Assembly (NCBI RefSeq): GCF_023721815.1
Contig: NZ_JAMDLI010000013.1
Coordinates: forward strand, 62,001-126,000
Reading direction: 5' to 3'
Length of the DNA stretch: 64,000 nucleotides
Origin: Pleomorphomonas sp. JP5
GTDB lineage: Bacteria > Pseudomonadota > Alphaproteobacteria > Rhizobiales > Pleomorphomonadaceae
Each line of letters opens with the position of its first letter. The first letter of the stretch is position 1. The translations under genes and the position numbers were made by a program. This document shows, in pieces, positions 7,350-15,256 of the stretch. The notes beneath the pieces were generated by a model. It saw nothing but the letters and a program-made list of their open reading frames with translations, was not told the origin of the DNA and ran no database searches.

Positions 7350-8471
7350 ATGATGACAATGCGGTTTAGGATTCTCGGCGCACTAGGCGCCCTTATGATT
7401 GTTCTGATGGGCGTCGAGGCGGCGATGGCCGCTTCGCGCATCAAGGACATTGTCGATGTCGAGGGCGTTCGCGAGAACCAGCTCATCGGCTACGGCCTCG
7501 TCGTCGGCCTGCAAGGCACGGGTGACAGCCTCAACAACTCGCCATTCACCAAGCAGAGCCTGCAGGCGATGCTCGAGCGCCTTGGCGTCAACGTGCGCGA
7601 CGCCACCATGCGCACCGCCAACACCGCCGCCGTCATGGTCACGGCCAAGCTGCCGGCCTTCGCCGCCCAGGGCACGGCCATCGACGTGACCGTCAGCGCG
7701 CTCGGCGACGCCAAGAACCTCCAGGGCGGGCAGTTGCTCGTCACGCCTCTGATGGGCGCGGACGGCGAAGTCTACGCCATCGGACAAGGCGCGATCGCCG
7801 TTGGCGGTTTCGATATCCAGGGTGAGGGAGCGAAGATTTCCCGCGGTGTCCCGACCCAGGGCCGCATCAGCAACGGCGCCGTCATCGAGCGCGAGCTGCC
7901 CTTCAAGCTCACCGACCTCGGCTCCGTGCGCCTGTCCCTGCGCAACCCCGATTTCACCACCTCGCGCCGCATCGCGCTCGCCATCAACGACCTCTATGGC
8001 GCCCCGGTTGCCGAACCGACCGACCCTTCCACGGTTCGCCTGTCGATGCCCCCGAAGTTCAAGGGCAACATCGTCGACCTTCTCACCGACGTCGAGCAGT
8101 TGATCGTCGAGCCCGACCTGCCCGCCAAGGTGGTGGTCGACGAGGCAACCGGCATCATCGTCATGGGCCAGGAAGTGCGCGTGTCGACCGTGGCCGTCGC
8201 CCAGGGCAACCTCACCGTGATGATCACCGAGGACCCGCAGGTGTCACAGCCGGCGCCGCTGTCGGACGGACAGACCACCGTGACGCCGCGCACCCAGATC
8301 CAGGTCGCCGACGGCAAGGAGCACCAGCTCGCCGTCGTGCGCTCCGGCGTGACGCTGCAGGAGCTCGTCGATGGCCTCAACGCGCTCGGCCTCGGCCCGC
8401 GCGACCTCATCTCGATCCTTCAGGCAATCAAGGCAGCAGGCGCGCTGCAGGCCGACGTGGAGGTGATGTGA
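7350..8471 (+). CDS. flgI: Flagellar P-ring protein FlgI
   Basis: FlgI forms the periplasmic P-ring around the rod and is assembled with FlgA. From 7350 the product has 373 residues, the family length. A signal peptide (MRFRILGALGALMIVLMG) ends near AAMA, followed by the mature start SRIKDIVDVEGVRENQLIGY. Then come GLQGTGDSLNNSPFT and LSALGDAKNLQGGQLLVTPL. The C-terminal end LQELVDGLNALGLGPRDLIS is the standard FlgI ending. In-frame ATGs at 7350, 7353 and 7359 are all possible. Anything upstream of 7322 is excluded by the sigma-54 promoter. The stop overlaps the next start by one base. Confidence 0.96.
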   Translation: MMTMRFRILGALGALMIVLMGVEAAMAASRIKDIVDVEGVRENQLIGYGLVVGLQGTGDSLNNSPFTKQSLQAMLERLGVNVRDATMRTANTAAVMVTAKLPAFAAQGTAIDVTVSALGDAKNLQGGQLLVTPLMGADGEVYAIGQGAIAVGGFDIQGEGAKISRGVPTQGRISNGAVIERELPFKLTDLGSVRLSLRNPDFTTSRRIALAINDLYGAPVAEPTDPSTVRLSMPPKFKGNIVDLLTDVEQLIVEPDLPAKVVVDEATGIIVMGQEVRVSTVAVAQGNLTVMITEDPQVSQPAPLSDGQTTVTPRTQIQVADGKEHQLAVVRSGVTLQELVDGLNALGLGPRDLISILQAIKAAGALQADVEVM

Positions 8472-8791
8472 TGGAAGCAAGCAATCTCTCCTCGGTCGCA
8501 ACCGCCTTCGCCTCGAAGACCTATTCGGGCATGGACAAGAGCGCCGTCGCCAAGAAGGCTCATGAGGTCGCCGCCGACTTCGAGTCCGTCTACGTCGCCG
8601 ACGCGTTCAAGGCCATGTTCAAGGACGTCTCGGTCGACCCGCTGAGCGGCAAGTCGGACAACTCCAATGAACCCTGGCGCGACATGCTGATCGACGAATA
8701 CGCCAAGGACTTCGTCAATAAGGGCGGCATCGGCATCGCCGATGGCATCGCCGCGCAACTGATCAAGATACAGGAAGGGCACCTGGGATGA
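8471..8791 (+). CDS. cheL: Rod-binding protein CheL / FlgJ N-terminal type
   Basis: This is a 106-residue protein with only the rod-binding half of FlgJ, lacking the muramidase domain of enterobacterial FlgJ. Family landmarks are AADFESVYVADAFKAMFKDV (residues about 34-53) and WRDMLIDEYAKDFVNKGGIG with the closing IADGIAAQLIKIQ. In Caulobacter the equivalent gene in the same place is called cheL. It is a rod cap or chaperone acting in the periplasm. The ATG at 8471 overlaps the flgI stop (TGATG); a GTG one codon earlier is less likely. Confidence 0.92.
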   Translation: MEASNLSSVATAFASKTYSGMDKSAVAKKAHEVAADFESVYVADAFKAMFKDVSVDPLSGKSDNSNEPWRDMLIDEYAKDFVNKGGIGIADGIAAQLIKIQEGHLG

Positions 8792-9264
8792 GCCTCGCGC
8801 AAGAAACCCGTCCGAAGCTCGTCACCAGCCATGAAATCGCAGGCAAGCTGGTCGAGAAGCTCGGCATCGCCATGGAAGACCTTCTCGTGTTGCTCCGCCA
8901 GGAAACGGCGCTGGTCAAGGAAGGCAAGCTCCGCCAGGCCGGCGAACTCGCCATGGACAAGGAAGAGAAGGCCGCCCTCTATACCCGGCTGATGCTCGCC
9001 GCCCGCGACGAGATCGAAACGCTCAAGGCCTATGTGCCGGCCGAGACGGCGGCGCTTCTCAAGCGCCACGAGCTGTTTCGGTCCGAGGTGCAGATCAACC
9101 TCGCCGTGCTCGATACCGCCCGCGACGTCGCCGAGGACATCCTGCGCACCGTGGCAAATGAGGTTGGCCGTAACGAGACGCCCCCGGTCTACGGCCGTAG
9201 CGGTCACGCACAGGCCGCCTACGCCGCAAGCGCGCGCGGCGTCGCCATCAACCGCAGCCTTTGA
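8788..9264 (+). CDS. FlgN-like flagellar chaperone (FlbY position)
   Basis: This is a 158-residue, almost entirely helical protein with no signal peptide. Residues 10-90 contain heptad-like helices (LVEKLGIAMEDLLVLLRQET, KEEKAALYTRLMLAARDEIE) that resemble FlgN-type export chaperones for hook-associated proteins. Residues 100-130 carry LDTARDVAEDILRTVANEV, and the tail is low complexity. The start overlaps the cheL stop by four bases (ATGA). In Caulobacter the third gene of the flgI operon is flbY, so position and fold agree; sequence similarity cannot be checked here. Confidence 0.78.
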   Translation: MSLAQETRPKLVTSHEIAGKLVEKLGIAMEDLLVLLRQETALVKEGKLRQAGELAMDKEEKAALYTRLMLAARDEIETLKAYVPAETAALLKRHELFRSEVQINLAVLDTARDVAEDILRTVANEVGRNETPPVYGRSGHAQAAYAASARGVAINRSL

Positions 9265-9610
9265 CAAGTCCGAGCGTTGGCCAAGGCCAGTCCAGGCGCC
9301 GCGTCCTCAGGATTATCCCTTGCAGTCACGGGCGGCGAACGGCGCCGTCACTACGTGTTGTTGCGAATTGTCAGTCTTTCCATGGAGGACTGCCCGCTTC
9401 CTTCGCTCTTTGTTAAGACTTGGGCCCTTATCTGAACCGGCCGGAGGAGCGACAGCCGTACTCTCCCACACAATTCGACCATCCATAAAACCTGCGGAAA
9501 AACGCCGGATCGATAAAACTTTACCTGTTTCTTAAACCCTGCCTTTAATTTCCGATGATAACGTCCTTTCCAGGCGAACCCTATGGGATTCGCGTGAAAG
9601 GACTTAGGTC
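9265..9610. other. Intergenic stretch before the flaG-like gene
   Basis: These 346 bases carry no open frame I believe in. I found no sigma-54 motif. Promoter activity for the gene at 9611 must lie here or be read through from the flgI operon. The region turns AT-rich after 9480 (runs such as CCATAAAACC and CTTTACCTGTTTCTTAAAC), as expected of a promoter, but no box is convincing. Confidence 0.4.
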
Positions 9611-9988
9611 ATGGATATCGGCAGCGTGAGACCGGTCATACCCGGCATGAACGCGCCGGTGCCGAGAGCGCCGGCGGCGGCGGAACAGGCGGCAAGCACC
9701 GACCTTCCGGTCGGATCGGCTGTCGCCAGGACCGATGAGACGACCCGCGCCGGCAATGACACGCGCGGCAGCGCAAATCAGTCCCCACCCTATTCTCAGA
9801 ATCTGCGGTCGACGGTTACCCGCGACGAGGAAGCGGACGTTGTCGTTTATCGTCAGATCGACGATACGACGGGCGATGTCGTCAACCAGATCCCCGACGA
9901 GAGTCGTCTACGCCTCAGGGCGATGATCAACGCCTGGACCGACGCGACCCGCGCACCAACGGCGTCGACGGCAAGCATGCTTGCCTGA
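9611..9988 (+). CDS. flaG: FlaG-like flagellar protein
   Basis: This is a 125-residue protein. The first 70 residues are low in complexity and rich in Ala, Thr and Pro. The C-terminal part DVVVYRQIDDTTGDVVNQIP followed by DESRLRLRAMINAW has the FlaG pattern (a hydrophobic strand, D-x-x-T-G-x-V-x-x-Q-I-P, then a terminal helix). FlaG proteins influence filament length or filament cap assembly in other bacteria. The gene is isolated: it is followed by a bidirectional terminator and by flaF on the other strand. The family call rests on the C-terminal motif. Confidence 0.75.
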   Translation: MDIGSVRPVIPGMNAPVPRAPAAAEQAASTDLPVGSAVARTDETTRAGNDTRGSANQSPPYSQNLRSTVTRDEEADVVVYRQIDDTTGDVVNQIPDESRLRLRAMINAWTDATRAPTASTASMLA

Positions 9989-10015
9989 CCCCAAAACCAA
10001 ATATCATCCCCAGAA

Positions 10016-10048
10016 CTTAAAAAGGCGCCTCCTGGGCGCCTTTTTAAG
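10016..10048. terminator. Bidirectional terminator between flaG-like gene and flaF
   Basis: A perfect 14-bp stem (CTTAAAAAGGCGCC / GGCGCCTTTTTAAG) with a five-base loop TCCTG. A T-run follows on both strands, so it can end the flaG-like transcript and the convergent flaF transcript. Confidence 0.9.
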
Positions 10049-10071
10049 TTCCGACCGAGGAGAAGAGCAGT

Positions 10072-10446
10072 CTACTCCTCGTCGGCCTGCCCGCGCAGCC
10101 CCTGAGCCAGAGAGCGATTGATGGAAATCAGAGCCGAAAGCTTCTCGGGCGTCGGATCGTCCATGATCTCCAGCGTACGCTTCAGCACGAACACTGTGAG
10201 ATTGCCGATGTTCTCCTTGATCGCATCCGGCAACGGATTGCTGTCGTCGGTCGCCGATGTGCCGAGGATGGTCCAGAGCTTGCGATTCAGCATCAGGGCT
10301 TCCGCAACGGCGCTCTCGTCATAAGACCAGTTGTCCTTGAACGACTGCAACTGAGCCGCCGCCTTCAGCAGCAAATGCGCTTCCAGCTGACGCGGACCCA
10401 ATGTCGTCTGGACCCGCTGGTACGCCGACGCTCCGTAACCGTTCAT
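10072..10446 (-). CDS. flaF: Flagellin synthesis regulator FlaF
   Basis: FlaF is an alphaproteobacterial protein needed for flagellin production; in Caulobacter it acts as a secretion chaperone and opposes the translational repressor FlbT. The 124-residue product has the family landmarks MNGYGASAYQRVQTTLGPRQ, then LEAHLLLKAAAQLQ, NRKLWTILGTSATDDSNPLP and IKENIGNLTVFVLKRTLEIM. It lies downstream of flagellin 1 but is separated from it by a terminator, so it probably has its own promoter in 10447-10737. flbT is on the other side of the flagellin block at 16750. Confidence 0.95.
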   Translation of the reverse strand: MNGYGASAYQRVQTTLGPRQLEAHLLLKAAAQLQSFKDNWSYDESAVAEALMLNRKLWTILGTSATDDSNPLPDAIKENIGNLTVFVLKRTLEIMDDPTPEKLSALISINRSLAQGLRGQADEE

Positions 10447-10792
10447 GGAACAAACACTCCCCGGTATTCTCGAGCCTGATGGCCTGTCGGCCAGGGCTTG
10501 TTATCAATCCACCCCGCCATGAAATGCCGAAGGCCATCTTGAGGGCGGCACCATTCGTCGCGAGTTGGTATCAGGAGATCCGGTTCGCGCCGCATCCTCC
10601 ATCGTCACAACTAGACACCCATCACGGTTAACAACTGGTTTCTCCGCAGATATCGACAGTGAAACGAAGTTAATGAACCCCAAAAACACATAGACCTGAA
10701 TACAGAGTAAGCATTACCACAACCCACCAAAGAAAACGGCGGGCCTTTCGGCCCGCCCTTTTGTTTCCTGCACACCCTTTTGGCCGCCGGCC
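10447..10792. other. Intergenic stretch between flaF and flagellin 1
   Basis: Apart from the flagellin terminator at 10738-10757 this stretch holds no gene I can support. It should contain the flaF promoter (minus strand). No sigma-54 -24/-12 motif was found. An AT-rich part with two TTAA half-sites (near 10627 and 10669) was seen, but they lack the 11-bp spacing of a CtrA box. Confidence 0.4.
10728..10757 (-). terminator. Terminator of flagellin 1
   Basis: An 8-bp GC stem, GGCGGGCC-TTTC-GGCCCGCC, begins 35 bp beyond the flagellin stop and is followed on the minus strand by GTTTTCTTTGG. Confidence 0.85.
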
Positions 10793-12589
10793 TCAGCGGA
10801 GAAGCTGCAGCACGTTCTGGTCGGCCTGGTTGGCCATGGAGAGCGAAGACGTCGCCAGTGACTGCCGGGTCTGCAGCGCCACCATATTGGCCGCCTCTTC
10901 GTTCATGTCGGCCAGCGTCAGGTTGCTGGCGCCACCCTGCAGGGTGTTCATCATCTTCTTGGTGAAGTCTTGGCGGTTCTCCACGACCGACAGGTTCGAA
11001 CCGAAGGTCGACGCCTGGGCGCGAACCTGGGTGATCGCAGCCTTCACGTCGTCCAGCAAGGAGTCGACGCCGCTGTCGGTATCGAGATCCTTGGCGACCA
11101 TGGTGGTCGGCAGACCAAGCTCAGTCGAGTCGACTGACTTTCCATCTTTCACCTGAATGTCGATCGACGAGGTGCCGGTCTCATTGAAGGTGATCTTCAG
11201 TTTGTCGCCGCGCAACAGGTTGACACCGTTGAACGAGGCGTCGTCGGCCATCTTGTCGAGCTGGTCGCGCAACACGTTGAACTGGTCGGCAAGCCCCGAC
11301 CGAACCGAGTTTCCGTCCACCACGGAGCTCTCGCTGGAGTCGCCGGTCACCTTGCCCGAACCGTCGGTGCCCTGGACGGTGAGATCCTGAGTCGACAGGT
11401 TCTGAATGCGCAGCTTGCCGTCGTCGTTGGAAGCTTTGATGATGCCCTTGGTCTCGGCATTGTTGTTGATCTCAGCAACAAGCGTATCGATTGTCTTCAT
11501 CACGACCAGCGCCGCATCAGTCGTACCGGCAACACTGGTGACGTCCGCCGTCGCCGAGAAGATGTCAGCGTCGGCGCCAGTCACCTGCAGAGCGCCGGCA
11601 TTGGTCGTTGCGCCCTGGATCTGAAGCGTCGCACCCGGACCGATAACAGCCTTGAACTTCGATCCAGCTGTCGCAAGCTGGTTGTTGACGTTCTCAACCG
11701 CCGTCGTCACGTCGGAACCGGTCGTGGAGTCAAGCGTGATGGCGACGCCATTCACCGAGAACTCGTACTTGCCGGACGCGCCACTCACGTCAGCCGCGCC
11801 ACCCGTCAGGAAGTTCGCGATGTTGCCGGTCGTGGTGATATCGCTGTTCACGGTATCCTTGGCCTGCAACTGCAGGGTACCACCGACTAACTTGGCTTCC
11901 AGCTTTCCATTGAGATCGCTGCCGGCGATAGCCTGGTTGATCGTGGTAACGACGTCGGTCGCATCCGTGCTGGCCGCATAGTCGCTGAGCGTGACGGAGA
12001 CTGACTTGCCCTCGTACGTAATCGTCGACACGCCGTTACCAGTAATGGGCGCGCCTCGGGCATTGGTCAGATCGACGCCGCTGTTCAACGTAGCCTTGGC
12101 CGCGGTCGCAGCTGGCGCGGTGTATGGGAGGTTCGAAACCACTTTCTGGCCGGAGGCCGTCGTGGTCAAATCGATGCTCGGGGTGGACGTCCCGAATGCA
12201 CCACCGACCAGGGTCAGCTTTGCCGCTCCGGGGGTCAGCGAAACGTTGGCCGGCGAGAGGGTATAGGATGCCGTCTCGAAGGTCTTGTCCTGGCGGGCCT
12301 GCCGCAGCGTCGACTGCATCGACTCCAGCGTCTTGGTGATCGAGGTCAGGCCGTTATCCGCCGCTTCCAGCGTCTTGACGCCGTTGTTCATCGAGTCGAG
12401 CAGAGCATCGAGCTCACCGGCGCGCGAGTTGAGCGAGGACGCCGTAAAGAAGTTGGTCGGGTTGTCGAGAGCCGTGTTGACCTTGTTGCCCGTGGCCAAC
12501 CTGTTCTGCGTCGTCGCCATCATCTTGGCAGTGTTTTGCAGAGACAGAAGATTCTGGCGAACTGCCTTGGTCAGATTGATGTCGCTCAT
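10793..12589 (-). CDS. Flagellin 1 (large, 598 residues)
   Basis: This is a filament subunit. The terminal D0/D1 helices are clear: N-terminal MSDINLTKAVRQNLLSLQNT with LATGNKVNTALDNPTNFFTA, and C-terminal MNEEAANMVALQTRQSLATS ending DQNVLQLLR. At 598 residues it is about twice the length of Caulobacter flagellins. The extra length (about residues 130-470) is a beta-rich variable region with two flagellin-IN-like units, around TITYEGKSVSVTLSDYAAST and around KYEFSVNGVAITLDSTTGSD. The start is at 12589 because flagellins begin MSDINL; an in-frame ATG at 12667 would add 26 unlikely residues. It is a close paralogue of flagellin 2, and each gene has its own terminator. Confidence 0.96.
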   Translation of the reverse strand: MSDINLTKAVRQNLLSLQNTAKMMATTQNRLATGNKVNTALDNPTNFFTASSLNSRAGELDALLDSMNNGVKTLEAADNGLTSITKTLESMQSTLRQARQDKTFETASYTLSPANVSLTPGAAKLTLVGGAFGTSTPSIDLTTTASGQKVVSNLPYTAPAATAAKATLNSGVDLTNARGAPITGNGVSTITYEGKSVSVTLSDYAASTDATDVVTTINQAIAGSDLNGKLEAKLVGGTLQLQAKDTVNSDITTTGNIANFLTGGAADVSGASGKYEFSVNGVAITLDSTTGSDVTTAVENVNNQLATAGSKFKAVIGPGATLQIQGATTNAGALQVTGADADIFSATADVTSVAGTTDAALVVMKTIDTLVAEINNNAETKGIIKASNDDGKLRIQNLSTQDLTVQGTDGSGKVTGDSSESSVVDGNSVRSGLADQFNVLRDQLDKMADDASFNGVNLLRGDKLKITFNETGTSSIDIQVKDGKSVDSTELGLPTTMVAKDLDTDSGVDSLLDDVKAAITQVRAQASTFGSNLSVVENRQDFTKKMMNTLQGGASNLTLADMNEEAANMVALQTRQSLATSSLSMANQADQNVLQLLR

Positions 12590-13115
12590 TTCTGCATCCC
12601 ACTTCCTTGGGGCTGGCGGGTTTCTTTCACCCCGAAAACGAACCGGACCTGACCGTCGACCATCCAAGCGGGGAGGACGCGGCGGTGCCTTTCACGTGGG
12701 AGTTAACACCCGACATGGTTAACAAAAAGTTTCTCAGTCGCGTTTTGCAACGAAGCGGAATTAATTCCGATAAACGCTTGTTAACCGAGGCAAAACCAAA
12801 GAGGGCCAACCGACAAGGCAGGGAAGCGTTACTCACCTGCCCGGCAACCGGCGCGATCGGCCGGATACCCCCCCCCGGAAAAGTCAGAGCGAACCGAAAG
12901 TCTATTGATTTTATTGATCTTTTCGCGCGACCACAAGCCAACCCGACCAGCGCGGATGCGAACACCGCGCGATCTTTCGTTTGGAGAAGCGAAACCACTC
13001 GTTAAGAAAGCAGAAAGGAACGTTTACCAACGCGCCGAACCCATAGACGCAAAAAGAAGGGGCGGGCCTTCTGGCCCGCCCCAACTTCTGTCGTATGATT
13101 CGGCCAGACTTGGCG
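12590..13115. other. Intergenic stretch upstream of flagellin 1
   Basis: This region of 526 bases should hold the flagellin 1 promoter and leader (minus strand) and the flagellin 2 terminator (13049-13082). Open frames on both strands have no recognisable product and I do not call them. No GCAA-N4-CGTGCCA (inverted sigma-54) site is present. A long leader would fit post-transcriptional control by FlbT/FlaF; this is inference. Confidence 0.45.
13049..13082 (-). terminator. Terminator of flagellin 2
   Basis: A ten-base-pair stem GGGGCGGGCC-loop-GGCCCGCCCC (13059-13082), then TTCTTTTTGC on the minus strand, 33 bp past the flagellin 2 stop. Confidence 0.9.
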
Positions 13116-14927
13116 TCAGCGGAGAAGCTGCAGCACGTTCTGGTCGGCCGAGTTGGCCATGGAGAGCGAGGAGGTCGCCAGGGACTGGCGGGTCTGCAGC
13201 GCAACCATGTTGGCCGCTTCCTCGTTCATGTCGGCGAGCGTCAGGTTGCCGGCGCCCGTCTGCAGGGTATTGATCATGTTCTTCGAGAAGTCCTGACGGT
13301 TCTCGACGACCGACAGGTTCGAGCCGAAGGCCGAAGACTGCGAACGGACCGTGTTGAGGGCCGTCTTCACCTTGGCCAGGGTGGAGTCGATGTCGGTATC
13401 GGCATCCAGGTCCTTGGCGGTCAGCGTGGTGGGCACGCCGAGCTCGGTCGAGTCGACCGACTTGCCGTCCTTGGCCAGGATATCGATCGACGAGGTACCG
13501 GTCTCGTTGAACGTGATCGTCAACTTGTCGCCGCGCAGCAGGTTGATACCGTTGAACGAAGCGTCATCAGCCAGCTTGTCGAGCTGGTCGCGAAGTTCGT
13601 TGAACTGGTCAGCGAGGCCCGAACGAACCGAGTTGCCATCGATCGTCGCGCTGGAGCTGTTGCTGCCGGTGATTTGACCCGAGTCGTTGGTGCCCTGAAC
13701 CTGCAGGTCCTGGGTCGACAGGTTCTGGATGCGCAGCTTGCCATTGTCGTTGGAAGCCTTGATCAGTCCCTTGGTCTCGCTGCCGTTGTTGATTTCGGCG
13801 ACGAGCGTGTCGACGGTCTTGAGCAGGGTCAGCGCGCTGTCCTGCGTGCCGGCGACGCTGGTGACGTCGGCGGTGGACGAGAACAGATCGGCGTCAGTTC
13901 CGGTGATCTGAAGGGCACCGGCATCGGTGGTGGCGCCCTGGATCTGGATCTTGCTGCCGTTCGCGACCGCCTTGAACTTCGAGCCAGCCGTCTCGAGCGT
14001 GTCGTTGATGGTCTTGAGGGCAGACGTCAGCGTGGTGTCGGTTGAGTCAAGCGTGATCGCCGTACCATTGACGGAGAACTCGTACTTACCCGAGGAACCG
14101 GCCGTGTTGGTGGCGCTAGCCGTGGCGGCAGTACCGAAGTAGGCGGCGGCAATGCCGGCATCCGAACCCGTGAAGTCGATCGCGCTGTTGTCGTTACCAA
14201 TAGCCTCGATCATGACGCCGGTTCCGGCCGTGTTGTCGCTCGCCTGCAGCTTGTCAGCGAGATCGCTGCCTGCGATTGCCTGCTGAATCTCCGACGCGAT
14301 ATCCGAAGAGTTCGTGCCAGCAGCAGAGCTAATGGACGACAATGTCACCGACACGCTCTTGCCGGCATAGTTGATCTTCAGCGTACCGCCGGTGATTGCC
14401 GTCGCAGCATCAAGATCAATGCTACCCTCGGCCTTGGCCTTGGCAGCTGTGGCCGGAGCCGAATAGTTCTGGTCGGAAACGACCTTCTGTCCCTTGCCCG
14501 TCGTGGTCAGGTTGACCTCGGGGGTGTCGGTACCGAAGGCGCCGCCAATCATCTTCAGCTTGTCATTACCGTCGAGGGAAACGTTGGCCGGAGACAGACC
14601 AAACGAAGCCGTCTCGAAGGACTTGTCCTGACGAGCCTGACGCAGGGTCGACTGCATCGACTCGAGAGTCTTGGTGATCGAGGAAAGGCCGTTGTCGGCC
14701 GCTTCGATGGTCTTGATGCCGCTCGCCATCGAGTCCATCAGGTTGCCGAGATCGCTGGCACGAGAGTTCAGCGAGGCGGCAGTGAAGAAGTTCGAAGGAT
14801 TGTCGAGGGCTGAGTTGACCTTGTTGCCGGTGGCCAGCTTGTTCTGCGTCTTCGCCATCATCGAGGCGGTGCCCTGCAGCGTGAGCAGGTTCTGGCGGAC
14901 GGCCTTGGTCAGATTGATATCAGACAT
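13116..14927 (-). CDS. Flagellin 2 (large, 603 residues)
   Basis: This is a filament subunit paralogous to flagellin 1. It begins MSDINLTKAVRQNLLTLQGT and ends SADQNVLQLLR. D0/D1 regions are nearly the same as in flagellin 1 (for example NKVNSALDNPSNFFTAASLN against NKVNTALDNPTNFFTASSLN), while the central region differs more. The same two beta-rich repeats are present (around TLKINYAGKSVSVTLSS and around KYEFSVNGTAITLDSTDTT). A conserved block RDQLDKLADDASFNGINLLR marks the return to D1. The paralogue pair looks like a local tandem duplication. The product is exported by the flagellar type III apparatus with FlaF/FlbT controlling its synthesis. Confidence 0.96.
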   Translation of the reverse strand: MSDINLTKAVRQNLLTLQGTASMMAKTQNKLATGNKVNSALDNPSNFFTAASLNSRASDLGNLMDSMASGIKTIEAADNGLSSITKTLESMQSTLRQARQDKSFETASFGLSPANVSLDGNDKLKMIGGAFGTDTPEVNLTTTGKGQKVVSDQNYSAPATAAKAKAEGSIDLDAATAITGGTLKINYAGKSVSVTLSSISSAAGTNSSDIASEIQQAIAGSDLADKLQASDNTAGTGVMIEAIGNDNSAIDFTGSDAGIAAAYFGTAATASATNTAGSSGKYEFSVNGTAITLDSTDTTLTSALKTINDTLETAGSKFKAVANGSKIQIQGATTDAGALQITGTDADLFSSTADVTSVAGTQDSALTLLKTVDTLVAEINNGSETKGLIKASNDNGKLRIQNLSTQDLQVQGTNDSGQITGSNSSSATIDGNSVRSGLADQFNELRDQLDKLADDASFNGINLLRGDKLTITFNETGTSSIDILAKDGKSVDSTELGVPTTLTAKDLDADTDIDSTLAKVKTALNTVRSQSSAFGSNLSVVENRQDFSKNMINTLQTGAGNLTLADMNEEAANMVALQTRQSLATSSLSMANSADQNVLQLLR

Positions 14928-15256
14928 TTTTTACATCCCATTCCTTGGGTGAACTCATCTTCCCCCTTCTGAGGAAGTGCGCCGACCGTAACGCGGAGGT
15001 GTTGCCGAGCCGTTAATGGATTGGTTCAAATGCCGCTTCGGCCGCCGAATTCGGGATAAACAAGACTTTGGTTGTAGACGCGGCGCCATGTCGGCCAGAT
15101 AAAAGGTTAATGGTACGAAGTAGAAGATTCGGCCGATTTTTCGGGCTGTTCCCGTCTTTTCTTCTCACCCTGAACAGCTATTTTTAACGAATTGGACGTT
15201 ATGATTCTCAAAATGCAACGAGCCAACCCTGCAAGGCATCCACGAAAGACAAGCGC
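14928..15256. other. Divergent region between flagellin 2 and flagellin 3
   Basis: These 329 bases must hold the promoters of flagellin 2 (minus) and flagellin 3 (plus). No sigma-54 consensus was found on either strand. The part 15050-15200 is AT-rich. The short direct run GGTTAATGG/GTTAATGGA occurs twice (near 15014 and 15105) without an obvious partner site. Confidence 0.4.

Noticed and set aside
9480-9560. TTAA pairs that might be CtrA boxes before the flaG-like gene
   Set aside because: The spacing is nine bases, not seven.
12605-13005. Open frames of 120-130 codons on both strands upstream of flagellin 1
   Set aside because: No recognisable motif and no good ribosome site; the interval is expected to hold the flagellin promoter and leader.
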